64,000 nucleotides of DNA from Nodularia sp034931045 (GCF_034931045.1 NZ_JAYGHH010000005.1:62001-126000), one strand, 5' to 3'; shown: positions 55,823-64,000, counted from the first letter of the stretch. Notes: generated from the sequence alone by a model not told the origin. Translations and numbers: made by a program.

Positions 55823-55890
55823 ATATTCAAATTTAGCAAGGTCTGAATTAGGGCTTTGTAGATTAATACGAAACTGAAGCTAAAAAGGAT

Positions 55891-56694
55891 TTAACCACGA
55901 ATACCATTGACATAAGCAGCAGTGAGGGCGTGCTGTGGGGTGGTAAAAATCTGCTCGATAGTACCATATTCGATTAATCGCCCTACTTCGGCTTGTACCC
56001 AAAATAGCGCGGCATAATCACCAATGCGTCTCGCTTGGGCGAGGTTGTGAGTCACAATTACTACTGTATAACTTCCTCGCAGACTGGCAATTAAATCTTC
56101 TACTACTCCGCTAGAAATGGGATCAAGGGCGCTACAGGGTTCATCAAATAATAAGACTTCTGGTTGCAAAACTAAAGCACGGGCAATACATAAGCGTTGC
56201 TTTTGTCCACCTGATAAAGATAAGGCGGAGGTATTGAGGCGATCTTTAACTTCTGTCCATAGTCCCACGTCTTGCAGTGCGGTTTCAATCAGCCAGTCAA
56301 TTTTTTCGCGGTTTTTGATTCCGTGTTCTTGTAGGGGAAATGCGAGGTTTTTCCAAATTGAGAAGGGGAAAGGGTTGGGCTTTTGGAATATTGTACCTAT
56401 GCGCCGACGCAGTGCGATCGCATCGACAGAATTATGCAGAATTTCCCCAGTGTCTAAGCGGATGCTTCCGGAAATTTTGGTGTGCGGGATTAAATCAGTT
56501 AAGCGATTCAGACAGCTTAAAAAGCTACTTTTGCCACAGCCAGAAGGACCCACTAAGGCGGTGATTTTACCTGCGGCGATTGGCATGGTGATATCTGTAA
56601 AAGCGGCTTTTTTCCCGTAATATAAACTTAGTTTCTCGGTTTGCATTGAGGGCAGATATGACCGAGATTTTTGTGTGGTTTGAGATTTATACAT
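55891..56694 (-). CDS. pstB: Phosphate ABC transporter ATP-binding protein
   Basis: A 267-residue ATPase of the Pst high-affinity phosphate importer. Walker A GPSGCGKSS, signature ALSLSGGQKQRL, Walker B VLLFDEPCSALDP and H-loop VTHN are present. It follows pstA after 164 bp containing a hairpin element. Placement in an arsenic operon suggests a phosphate uptake route induced during arsenate stress, likely one with better discrimination against arsenate. Confidence 0.93.
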   Translation of the reverse strand: MYKSQTTQKSRSYLPSMQTEKLSLYYGKKAAFTDITMPIAAGKITALVGPSGCGKSSFLSCLNRLTDLIPHTKISGSIRLDTGEILHNSVDAIALRRRIGTIFQKPNPFPFSIWKNLAFPLQEHGIKNREKIDWLIETALQDVGLWTEVKDRLNTSALSLSGGQKQRLCIARALVLQPEVLLFDEPCSALDPISSGVVEDLIASLRGSYTVVIVTHNLAQARRIGDYAALFWVQAEVGRLIEYGTIEQIFTTPQHALTAAYVNGIRG

Positions 56695-56756
56695 GATAGA
56701 CGAACCGCAGAGACGCAGAGGATACAGAGTTTGAGAGGTTTTTTATTTGGAGGTTC

Positions 56757-56866
56757 TTATCGCGTTTCCTACTTTAGTGAGATATAAGAACCCCACCCCC
56801 AACCCCCTCCCCGCAAGCGGGGAGGGGGCTATGATATACGTTATATGATGAGGAAACGCTATAACC
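56757..56866. repeat. Hairpin-bearing small element between pstA and pstB
   Basis: Imperfect inverted ends TTATCGCGTTTCCTAC and GAGGAAACGCTATAACC enclose a perfect 12-bp hairpin CCCCCTCCCCGC-AA-GCGGGGAGGGGG (56803-56828). The right end carries the TAG stop codon of pstA. The hairpin may lower pstB expression relative to pstA or protect mRNA. Confidence 0.6.
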
Positions 56867-57671
56867 ACAACTGGGTTGTCCAAGTGGCTATACTATTCAC
56901 CAGTAGTAATAAAATTAACAGGACTAGGGCTGAGGCGTAGGCGTTAGCGTCTCCTCCTGCAATATTCATGGCTAAATCGAAAATGTGTACGGATAGCGAT
57001 CGCCCTGAATCTAGTAATGATTCTGGCATTCTATCTACATAACCACTGGTAAAAATTAATGCTGCTGTTTCGGCGATCGCGCGTCCAATTCCCAAGACTA
57101 AACCCACTACTAAACCGGGTGTGGCTGCTGGTAACAACAATTTCCATAATGTGGTAGTCCGTGATAATCCCAAGGCTGCTGCCCCTAATCGATACTCTGC
57201 GGGAACGGTCTGTAATCCTGCTTCTGTGGCACGAATTAGTATAGGCAACACCATACAAGCTAATGTCAAACCACCGGATAAAATGGAAAAGCCTAGTCCC
57301 AATTTTATTGAAAACAAGGCGTTACCAAACAAGCCAAATACAATCGATGGGACTCCGGCTAAGACATCTAAACTGCGACGCACTAAACGCCCAAAAGCAT
57401 TTTCAGTGCTTGTAAATTCGGCTAATAATATGGCTGTACCCACACCCAGGGGAAGAGAAACGGCCATACAAACTCCTAATATTAAACCAGTAGAAATCAG
57501 TATCGGGGCAATTCCGCCTTCACGTCCAGCATTTCGCGGTTCTGTTGTTAAGAATTGCCAAGAAATTTGCCCAATCCCATGCCAAATGATATCGCCTAAA
57601 ATCCAACAAAAAATGGTGGTGACAAACAGAGCGATCGCCCACAGAATCAAGGTAGGTAATGGCAGTTTCAT
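56859..57671 (-). CDS. pstA: Phosphate ABC transporter permease PstA
   Basis: A 270-residue inner-membrane permease with six hydrophobic helices and the EAA loop in EAGLQTVPAEYRLGAAALGLSRTTTLWKLLLPAA. The family segment LTTEPRNAGREGGIAPILIST is typical of PstA. It overlaps pstC by 4 bp (ATGA), so the two are translationally coupled. The stop lies in the inverted end of a small repeat element. Confidence 0.92.
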   Translation of the reverse strand: MKLPLPTLILWAIALFVTTIFCWILGDIIWHGIGQISWQFLTTEPRNAGREGGIAPILISTGLILGVCMAVSLPLGVGTAILLAEFTSTENAFGRLVRRSLDVLAGVPSIVFGLFGNALFSIKLGLGFSILSGGLTLACMVLPILIRATEAGLQTVPAEYRLGAAALGLSRTTTLWKLLLPAATPGLVVGLVLGIGRAIAETAALIFTSGYVDRMPESLLDSGRSLSVHIFDLAMNIAGGDANAYASALVLLILLLLVNSIATWTTQLWL

Positions 57672-58546
57672 GGATAAATGTTTCTCCTACTGACACCTTC
57701 GGCTATGGCTACTAAGCAGGCGATCGCCATCATTAATAACAAGCCACTCACAAACAAAGCTGAACGGTGGTTCCCGGTGGCATAAGCCATCTCTAAAGCG
57801 ATATTAGCGGTGAGGGTGCGAACAGGGTCAAATAAGCTGCTGGGAGTCTGGACAACATTCCCACAAACCATTAATACTGCCATCGTTTCCCCAATGGCGC
57901 GTCCTGTACCTAAAATCAAACCAGTAAATAAACCAGATTTAGCCGCAGGTAAAACAACCCCTCGGATGGTTCCCCAGTGAGAGATTCCCAAAGCGGCTGC
58001 ACCTTGTAGATACTCCTCTGGAACTTTGGCAAAACTGGCTTCTGCGGTGAGTGCAATTGTCGGCAAAATCATGAATGTCAAAATCGCTATTCCTGCTAAC
58101 AAACTGGTTCCGGGTGGTTGCAGTCTGCCAATTAGGGGGACAAGCACAACTAAACCCCAAAACCCGTAAACAACAGAGGGAATTCCTGCCAGTAAATTAA
58201 TTAATTGCCGATAAAATACAGCAATGAAAGCAGGTGCATAATACTGACAAAATATCGCCGAACCTATACCTATAGGTGCAGCCAGAATTACCGCACCGAG
58301 TGTTACTAACAAACTTCCCCACAACATTGGCAGCAAATTATAAAATTCTTCCACTGGATGCCAAGATGGATCAGTGAAAAAACGTGACCATCCTATCTGT
58401 TGTAATACTGGTAATGCTTCGAGTAATAAGAATCCCGTAATTAAGATAACTATAATACCTGTGATTGCAGCAAATAACCGTAATATCAACAGAAGAACGA
58501 TATCACTTTGAGATGGGGACAAATTCTTGTTTTTGAACAATATCAT
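57668..58546 (-). CDS. pstC: Phosphate ABC transporter permease PstC
   Basis: A 292-residue permease with six helices. The EAA loop is EASFAKVPEEYLQGAAALGISHWGTIRGVVLPAA and the N-terminal SDPSWHPVEEFYNLLPMLWGS-like segment (FTDPSWHPVEEFYNLLP) is typical of PstC. Start MILFKNKN at 58546 overlaps the end of the binding-protein gene by 44 bp; an upstream in-frame start at 58567 is possible. It pairs with PstA to form the channel. Confidence 0.92.
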   Translation of the reverse strand: MILFKNKNLSPSQSDIVLLLILRLFAAITGIIVILITGFLLLEALPVLQQIGWSRFFTDPSWHPVEEFYNLLPMLWGSLLVTLGAVILAAPIGIGSAIFCQYYAPAFIAVFYRQLINLLAGIPSVVYGFWGLVVLVPLIGRLQPPGTSLLAGIAILTFMILPTIALTAEASFAKVPEEYLQGAAALGISHWGTIRGVVLPAAKSGLFTGLILGTGRAIGETMAVLMVCGNVVQTPSSLFDPVRTLTANIALEMAYATGNHRSALFVSGLLLMMAIACLVAIAEGVSRRNIYP

Positions 58547-59357
58547 GGACTTGTGGCGACTGGGCAAACTCGATAAATGCTTGTTTTAAACCTTCTGGCT
58601 GGGTTTTAGTAACCAAATTTAGGGGACGGGAAAGGGGAAATGTCTGATTTTGGATATTCTCAGTAGTCGCGGCGATTTCATTTAGTGGTAATAATTTGAT
58701 AGTAATTCCACTAGTGAGGCTAAATTCAGCCGTCCCAATTGATACATAACTAATAGCGTTGGGGTTCCCTGCTACTGTCTTAATACCTTGCTGATTGTCG
58801 CCAATGACTACAGATGATTTGATTTCACTATTCTGGATTTGGAAATAATTGAGAAATAATTCTAGGGTAGAACGTCCCTCAGCTTTATTCACAACTGTAA
58901 TTGGGGCATTGTTGCCATTAACCTGTTGCCAATTGTCAATTTTACCAGTGTAAATGTCTAAAACTTGTTGATTTGATAGAGATTTTACTGGATTATCTTT
59001 ATGTAGAATAATGCCAATTCCATCACTCGCGATCGCAAAACTTTGTAAGTCTGTTTCTTCATCTTTGAGGCTACGAGACACCATACCCACATCAGCAACT
59101 CCTGTCCTCACATCAGCGATACCGCGAGATGAACCCCCTGTTTGCACATCCACTCGCACATCAGGATATTTGGATTCAAATCGCTTACCAATTTCTGCTG
59201 CTAATGGTGCTACTGTACTAGAACCTGTTAAAACCAACTTTCCTTGTAATTGATTGGTTGATTGGGTCGCTATTTGGGATGGTTGCGTACAAGATTTTAG
59301 CCCTAAGCAAATTGTGAAACCGACAGCAATAAATGCTAGGGTTTTGAGTTGTTTCAT
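58503..59357 (-). CDS. pstS: Phosphate-binding lipoprotein (PstS-like)
   Basis: A 284-residue periplasmic binding protein. The signal peptide has a lipobox LKSC, so it is anchored to the membrane. Phosphate-contact segments are LTGSSTVAPLA, TGGSSRGIADVRTGVADVGMVSR and NKAEGRST. It belongs to the SBP-like group found in cyanobacteria rather than the long E. coli type. It follows the arsR gene by 18 bp and begins the uptake part of the operon. Confidence 0.9.
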   Translation of the reverse strand: MKQLKTLAFIAVGFTICLGLKSCTQPSQIATQSTNQLQGKLVLTGSSTVAPLAAEIGKRFESKYPDVRVDVQTGGSSRGIADVRTGVADVGMVSRSLKDEETDLQSFAIASDGIGIILHKDNPVKSLSNQQVLDIYTGKIDNWQQVNGNNAPITVVNKAEGRSTLELFLNYFQIQNSEIKSSVVIGDNQQGIKTVAGNPNAISYVSIGTAEFSLTSGITIKLLPLNEIAATTENIQNQTFPLSRPLNLVTKTQPEGLKQAFIEFAQSPQVHDIVQKQEFVPISK

Positions 59358-59375
59358 CGAAAAAGTTTTTAATTT

Positions 59376-59684
59376 CTATTCAAAGGAGAGGACACAACAG
59401 CCTAAATCAATTACCTGACCAGTATTGATTTGTCTAACCGTTGGCACAAAATGGTAAAGTACCGCTTTACCGTCTCTTTTCGCCTCCACAAAACCTGCTG
59501 ATCGCAAAATTTTTAAATGGTGAGATAATAAACTTTGTTCTAGCTGCAATACAGCGTTTATTTCCCCCACGTGTTTAGGGCTTTCCATGAGAATTTGGAG
59601 AACAGATAGACGAGTTTTATCTGCTAAAACTTTGAGTTGCTCGGCACAAAAGGATGGAGACGATAAATTTTTAGGCTTCATCAT
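59376..59684 (-). CDS. arsR: ArsR-family repressor with C13 and C96-C97 thiols
   Basis: A 102-residue winged-helix repressor. The core ELKVLADKTRLSVLQILMESPKHVGEIN, recognition helix QSLLSHHLKILRSAGFV and wing EAKRDGKAVLYHF are standard. The ELCVCDL sensor of E. coli-type ArsR is missing. Instead there is C13 near the N-terminus and a vicinal pair C96-C97 near the C-terminus, which resembles the C-terminal thiol site of AfArsR-like sensors. A perfect palindrome stands 28 bp upstream, so it should control itself and the downstream pst-ars genes. Confidence 0.9.
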   Translation of the reverse strand: MMKPKNLSSPSFCAEQLKVLADKTRLSVLQILMESPKHVGEINAVLQLEQSLLSHHLKILRSAGFVEAKRDGKAVLYHFVPTVRQINTGQVIDLGCCVLSFE

Positions 59685-59712
59685 TCACCATGATTATGGT
59701 TTGAATTGCTAT

Positions 59713-59736
59713 TGATATGAAAATATTTTCATATCA
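59713..59736. promoter_or_regulatory. Perfect 24-bp palindromic ArsR operator
   Basis: TGATATGAAAAT followed by its exact reverse complement, 28 bp upstream of the arsR start. ATATGAA/TTCATAT half-sites fit known ArsR/SmtB operators. It is the strongest regulatory site in the window. Confidence 0.82.
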
Positions 59737-59848
59737 TTTAGAATATACCACACTTTTTGATTGTTTTCCCAAAGTATAGGATTCCTATATTTGATTCAAG
59801 ACAGTTCAGTAGTCGTTCTAGAAGACGCTGAACTGTCTAACATCGACA

Positions 59849-60454
59849 TCAAAAATTTTTCGCAGTCCCGGTAACATGATCAAATTCAAAACGCTGTTGA
59901 TAGTTGGTTTCGCCATATAAATTGAAGCTAATTGTCGGTTCATCACCCAGTGCTTCAACATGATGAATAGCATCAGGCATCAAGCCAATAATTTCGCCGG
60001 GAGTGAGAATAATTTCCCCTGTTTTTTCAATGCTACCGTTTTGATCAGTCCGTCTCCAAATAGTATTTTTTTCTTCTCCACTAATTAGTGCTACAACTCC
60101 CCAAGTAGCATGATTATGAATTGGTGAAACTTTTCCCGGTAGCCAAGCGACTGTTTGCACCGTCAAAGGAAAATCCGGTTCATCATATAGGGTGAGGACT
60201 GACCAGCCTGTTTCGGGATTTGGTTCGAGATATTCACCTTGCAGCCATTCTGAACTGGTTAATAATCGCCGCACTAGGGGAAAAATTGCTTGGAGTCGGA
60301 GGCGATCGCTTTGGAATTGCTCAAGAATATCTTCGAGATCAGTTAAAAACCGATAGAGTCGATATTGACTTGTCAATAATTCTAAATTATCTGGTGATTG
60401 TTCCCAAGTTTCCCACTTACCATCATCTGTTACTAAGCAATCTTGACTCAACAT
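59849..60454 (-). CDS. Cysteine-dioxygenase-type cupin protein
   Basis: A 201-residue cupin. The first metal motif PIHNHATWGVVALISGEEKN gives H-x-H and downstream Glu, the second PDAIHHVEAL the third His, matching the iron-binding set of the cysteine dioxygenase family. The exact substrate (cysteine or another thiol) is not known. It is upstream of arsR on the same strand with the operator in between, so it is probably a separate transcript. Confidence 0.78.
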   Translation of the reverse strand: MLSQDCLVTDDGKWETWEQSPDNLELLTSQYRLYRFLTDLEDILEQFQSDRLRLQAIFPLVRRLLTSSEWLQGEYLEPNPETGWSVLTLYDEPDFPLTVQTVAWLPGKVSPIHNHATWGVVALISGEEKNTIWRRTDQNGSIEKTGEIILTPGEIIGLMPDAIHHVEALGDEPTISFNLYGETNYQQRFEFDHVTGTAKNF

Positions 60455-60516
60455 ATTTTTTAAAGATGACTACATCTAGTAAACTGAACTTGCTTTATCA
60501 GCCATATCTTTTGAGA

Positions 60517-62835
60517 TTATAAATTTCTAGATTCTAGCACCCTGACTTTCTCAACGAGTGTTGCAATTTGAATGCGCTGCTCTTTTAACGCATTGAGTAA
60601 TAATGATATTTGTATGTTTTGGTCTTTCACAGCTTTAGTTAATACAGCCACAACATCAACAGGACTAATTGCCTTATTATCACTTGATGTCAGTAAATTG
60701 GGAACTTCTTCAGACAAAAATCCTGCCTGAGTTTCTTTATTTATACTATTTTTATAATTGAATTTGATTGGTTTTATAGTCCTTAGTATGTCCGTCACCT
60801 CTTTACTAGATAATTCGGTAATATTCTCTTTCAATTCCCTTGATGAATCTTGAAAAATTCTACCATTAATCCTCAAATTTCCATCTACATATAATTTAGT
60901 ATCTGAATCTGGGAGAGAATTTCCTATACTCACATGACCTTCTGTAGTCAAGCGCATCTGAGTGATACCATTGGTTTGTAATAATAAATTAGCATCACCN
61001 NNNNNNNNNNNNNNNNNNNNNNNNNNNNNNNNNNNNNNNNNNNNNNNNNNNNNNNNNNNNNNNNNNNNNNNNNNNNNNNNNNNNNNNNNNNNNNNNNNNN
61101 NNNNNNNNNNNNNNNNNNNNNNNNNNNNNNNNNNNNNNNNNNNNNNNNNNNNNNNNNNNNNNNNNNNNNNNNNNNNNNNNNNNNNNNNNNNNNNNNNNNN
61201 NNNNNNNNNNNNNNNNNNNNNNNNNNNNNNNNNGAAGGAGTAACCATTGAGGTTAGTCTTGAATTGAACTAAATTAGCTTCTCCTGTGTTGATATCTAAG
61301 AAACTTGTAGTTTGACTACCATTAATCAAACCATTTTGAATACGAATGCCTTTATCGAAGTTGTAACCATCTAAATTAGTGGTAAATTGCATCCATTGGT
61401 CTATCTGTGGTGCAATATTCACCGACTTTGTACCGTTACTAATACGGACATTGCCATCAATATGTAGTTTTTCTTCTGGTTCTTTTGTGCCAATACCGAC
61501 TTTACCACCGTTAGTTACGTAAAGATTAGCTTGGATTTCTAAATCACCAGTCATGGTGTCACCAGTTTTATCTAAAGCATTTATTAAAGATGGGAAACTA
61601 GGACGATAATCACGAAGGTGGGTAAAATTATTGTTACTGTACTTCAGCAATGCTAGAGGAGAATAGTGATGTTTGATTCCAGGCGATCGCTGTTTGATTG
61701 GTTGCGCTAAATTATCATAAGGCCAATCAATATCTTTTGTGTAAGCGCGTGCCGGAATTAGCCAATAATCACCAGTTTTATAGGTAGATTCTACATCAAA
61801 TTGGATATAAATTCCCTGTTCTAACTCAATCCAATCAGGAGAAACTTTAATTTCTGCCTCTTTAGTAACTTGGTCTTCTTGCCAACCTATCACTTTCAGG
61901 TTTTTTTTACCAGCAAATTGCGCTTCTATGGGATCACCAACGACATCAAGCTGTTTATTGAATACTTTTTGTAACCGGAATAACTTACCTGGCTGATTTT
62001 TTAATTCCTGTTCTTCATCAATAATTTCTACCCATTGATTAGGCTGAAATGACTGTAAATCATCTCTGCCAACGTTCCTAATTTCAATAGTATTGCTTGT
62101 TATATTTTTAATACTACTAACAACTATAGCATTATTTCGCGCCCATTTAAATGTTGCTTGATTAATATTACCAGATTGATGAATTTCAATTCTATATAAC
62201 TGATTTTCTGAACCTAGATAAGCATTTTTGGGATTAACTAGTTTTCCTTCTAAAACACTATTAGCAGTTGCAGCATTTAAATATACTTTGCGGTCTATAT
62301 TTAAATTGTTGGCGAAAAATTTCCAGTCTTTAATTTCAGGTTCTTGTTCATTGACATCAAAAACTTCCATCAACTTTACTTGCCAAACTATTTTAGTTCG
62401 GGTAGAAGTGTCAAGTCCTTTAAGTGCTGCTTCTCGAATTTCTGGATCTTCTAGTGCTGTAATATCACGTTCCCAGACATCTAGATAAGCCAGATAAAAT
62501 CCATCTTGGGTTAATTGGGGTGGGTTGGGATAGTCTAATTGTGTTTTGTAGGTTGTATTTTGTTCTAATTCGCAAATAATTCCATTGACGTACATTTTGC
62601 CAGCATTTATCTTAAAATCTGCTGCTGACTCAGAGACATCAATTCTAAAACTATCACTATTTTTCAGTACACCACTATCACCGATAATATATTTAGCTAA
62701 AGATTGTGTAAGATAATTTTGAATATCAACTTGTTCATTCCAATCAGCATCTAATTGTAGTCGTCCCTGTTGCATCCGCACAGCTTGATAATGTTTTTCA
62801 GGACGAAATGTCAACCGAGTAATATCACCTTTCAT
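60517..62835 (-). CDS. Large fibre-like protein with DUF6519-like N-terminus and S74 chaperone domain (N gap inside)
   Basis: A protein of about 770 residues. The N-terminal part begins MKGDITRLTFRPEKHYQAVRMQQGRLQLDADWN, which I associate with DUF6519-type proteins. The middle carries repeated units such as QFTTNLDGYNFDKGIRIQNG and QFKTNLNGYSF, and an N gap (61000-61233) falls there. The C-terminus, DSSRELKENITEL...FNYK...GFLSEEVP followed by a coiled coil, is the S74 intramolecular chaperone domain of phage tail-spike proteins. It probably assembles as a trimeric fibre. Host partner is unknown. Confidence 0.75.
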   Translation of the reverse strand: MKGDITRLTFRPEKHYQAVRMQQGRLQLDADWNEQVDIQNYLTQSLAKYIIGDSGVLKNSDSFRIDVSESAADFKINAGKMYVNGIICELEQNTTYKTQLDYPNPPQLTQDGFYLAYLDVWERDITALEDPEIREAALKGLDTSTRTKIVWQVKLMEVFDVNEQEPEIKDWKFFANNLNIDRKVYLNAATANSVLEGKLVNPKNAYLGSENQLYRIEIHQSGNINQATFKWARNNAIVVSSIKNITSNTIEIRNVGRDDLQSFQPNQWVEIIDEEQELKNQPGKLFRLQKVFNKQLDVVGDPIEAQFAGKKNLKVIGWQEDQVTKEAEIKVSPDWIELEQGIYIQFDVESTYKTGDYWLIPARAYTKDIDWPYDNLAQPIKQRSPGIKHHYSPLALLKYSNNNFTHLRDYRPSFPSLINALDKTGDTMTGDLEIQANLYVTNGGKVGIGTKEPEEKLHIDGNVRISNGTKSVNIAPQIDQWMQFTTNLDGYNFDKGIRIQNGLINGSQTTSFLDINTGEANLVQFKTNLNGYSFXXXXXXXXXXXXXXXXXXXXXXXXXXXXXXXXXXXXXXXXXXXXXXXXXXXXXXXXXXXXXXXXXXXXXXXXXXXXXXGDANLLLQTNGITQMRLTTEGHVSIGNSLPDSDTKLYVDGNLRINGRIFQDSSRELKENITELSSKEVTDILRTIKPIKFNYKNSINKETQAGFLSEEVPNLLTSSDNKAISPVDVVAVLTKAVKDQNIQISLLLNALKEQRIQIATLVEKVRVLESRNL
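61000..61233. other. Assembly gap (234 N) in the fibre protein repeat region
   Basis: A run of 234 undetermined bases, divisible by three, within the repeated part of the coding sequence, so repeat collapse is the likely cause. Confidence 0.95.
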
Positions 62836-62849
62836 AATTAATTATTTCC

Positions 62850-63998
62850 TTAACTTTGATAAAAAATGCCTGTTTCTAGGCCAAATCTGAGATATTCATT
62901 GAGACTAGCACGTAAATTTGTTTCTCGTTGCGGTTGTTGCAGATAGTTAAACACACCCATTTCGGAATTATCTTCTGCGCCAGTGCTTATCTCTGGAATA
63001 GAGAATTGACTCAGTTGACCGTAATTAGGTTCGCCATATTTTTCTGATGTAAAACTGGGTTGAGAATTGATTAAAATAATACTTTGTTCATCAAATCCAT
63101 CAAAGCCACGGTTGATTGATATCCAATTAGTACCATTATTTTGGGAATACAAAACATTACCCGCAAATGTTCCGGCATAAATATCTTGATTATCAGGATT
63201 TATGGCAAAGCTGGTAATTGCCGTCAAAGTCAAGCTGGTAGTAATTTGTTGCCAAGTATTACCATTATCTTGAGATATAAATATATTACCTCCCATTGTA
63301 CCGGCTAGGAAATAGTTAATACTAAATGTTGTTTGTGGAGGTAAATCATCATTAAAAGCAGCATCAATAATTAAGGTGTTATCCTCCTCTATAGCAATAA
63401 TAGTTCTAGTTTGATTATTAAGATTAATTACGCTACCTTTGGCTAATTCTGTGTTAAAAGCGGTATCAATACCCGTGATTTTTGTACCATTACTAGAAAT
63501 AGTTCCTGTTCCTGGTTTGGTATATGTTGTCAAGGCTGTAATATCTGTATCAGTTAAGCCGTTATTTACTAATTTCCATTTTTGACAATCATTCTGAGAA
63601 CGGAAAATACCATTTCTCGTCCCGATAAAAATTTGACCATTATATTGATTAATAGTTAAGGCTGTAACATGACGATTGGGTAAATCACGATTGAGGGCAG
63701 TCCAAATATTACCATTATTATTGGAACGATAAAAACCAGCCTCAGTTCCAACAAATATATCACCATTATTAGGGTTAACTATTAATTCTTTAATTTGGCG
63801 ATTTTGTAACCCAAAATTTATGGGTTGCCAATTTTTGGCATTATCTTGAGAACGAAAAACACCGCTATCGGTTCCCGCTAAAATATATTGGGTTTTCAAG
63901 ATTGTTTCCGCAGGTAAATCACTGGTAAATGGTGCATTAATTTCTAGGACAGTATCAGAGATGATTTTTGTGATAGTTCTGGTTTCACCTGCGGCCAT
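62850..63998 (-). CDS. Sialidase-like beta-propeller protein, N-terminus outside the window
   Basis: At least 382 residues, with the start very likely outside the window because it opens inside a repeat (compare AAGETRTITKIISDTVLEINAPF here with its second copy near residues 200-235). Asp-box repeats of the form SQDNGNTWQQI (SQDNAKNWQPI, SNNNGNIWTAL, SQNDCQKWKLV, SQNNGTNWISI) form propeller blades, and GTGTISSNGTKITGIDTAFNTEL is a linker module. It ends 14 bp before the fibre-protein gene on the same strand, suggesting one surface or tail-like system. Confidence 0.75.
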   Translation of the reverse strand: MAAGETRTITKIISDTVLEINAPFTSDLPAETILKTQYILAGTDSGVFRSQDNAKNWQPINFGLQNRQIKELIVNPNNGDIFVGTEAGFYRSNNNGNIWTALNRDLPNRHVTALTINQYNGQIFIGTRNGIFRSQNDCQKWKLVNNGLTDTDITALTTYTKPGTGTISSNGTKITGIDTAFNTELAKGSVINLNNQTRTIIAIEEDNTLIIDAAFNDDLPPQTTFSINYFLAGTMGGNIFISQDNGNTWQQITTSLTLTAITSFAINPDNQDIYAGTFAGNVLYSQNNGTNWISINRGFDGFDEQSIILINSQPSFTSEKYGEPNYGQLSQFSIPEISTGAEDNSEMGVFNYLQQPQRETNLRASLNEYLRFGLETGIFYQS

Positions 63999-64000
63999 AA

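Overview
The window looks like a chromosomal segment of a filamentous, probably heterocyst-forming cyanobacterium (Nostocales). The HIP1 octamer GCGATCGC recurs throughout. Intergenic spaces carry the heptanucleotide tandem repeats (STRR) typical of Nostoc/Anabaena relatives. Photosystem II small-subunit genes (psbK, psbM), an SLH-type iron-uptake porin and cyanobacteria-specific families (DUF3143, DUF4336, DUF1499) are present. It is a draft assembly: four runs of N (8248-8272, 10345-10369, 44385-44492, 61000-61233) interrupt three genes and one intergenic repeat.

Layout. 1-3.6 kb: a GT4 glycosyltransferase and small conserved proteins. 3.6-13.0 kb: an iron-uptake porin behind a clear Fur box, then, divergently, a class II lanthipeptide cluster (LanM synthetase, C39-peptidase ABC exporter, a 73-aa mersacidin-like precursor, HlyD adaptor). 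13.3-16.5 kb: DnaJ/DnaK pair. 16.9-22.5 kb: M28 and M3 peptidases, a decayed dienelactone hydrolase, a candidate micropeptide and a tandem universal stress protein. 23.2-27.1 kb: psbM, an adrenodoxin-type ferredoxin, psbK-tgt, cobS. 27.2-41.0 kb: housekeeping and conserved genes (ComF, GNAT, an M1 aminopeptidase fused to HEAT repeats, an AarF-like kinase, DUF4336, a J-domain/pentapeptide-repeat fusion, SDR, alpha/beta fold protein). 41.2-42.5 and 52.2-53.6 kb: two paralogous ECF sigma/anti-sigma pairs. 42.7-49.4 kb: a thiol-redox locus (MerA-like flavoprotein, TVP38 membrane protein, thioredoxin, thioredoxin reductase, CcdA, two TlpA-like thioredoxins) that could carry electrons from NADPH across the membrane. 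49.6-52.1 kb: a fused adenine methyltransferase and BsuBI/PstI-type endonuclease.

53.7-59.7 kb is the most coherent accessory system. On one strand it reads ArsR-type repressor, phosphate-binding lipoprotein, PstC, PstA, PstB, ArsM-like methyltransferase, ArsS-like radical SAM enzyme. A perfect 24-bp palindrome lies 28 bp upstream of the repressor. I read it as an arsenic-responsive module that couples selective phosphate uptake to conversion of arsenic into arsenosugars.

60.5-64.0 kb holds two large surface or tail-fibre-like proteins: one ends in an S74 intramolecular chaperone domain, the other is a sialidase-type beta-propeller cut by the window edge.

Non-coding structure is rich. There are three copies of a ~180-230 bp MITE-like element (TIR TAGGGYTKGCTG), two copies of a ~100 bp element (ends ACTAGTAC/GTRCTAGT), a hairpin-bearing element between pstA and pstB, and many STRR blocks. 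No rRNA, tRNA, CRISPR array or intact insertion sequence was recognised.
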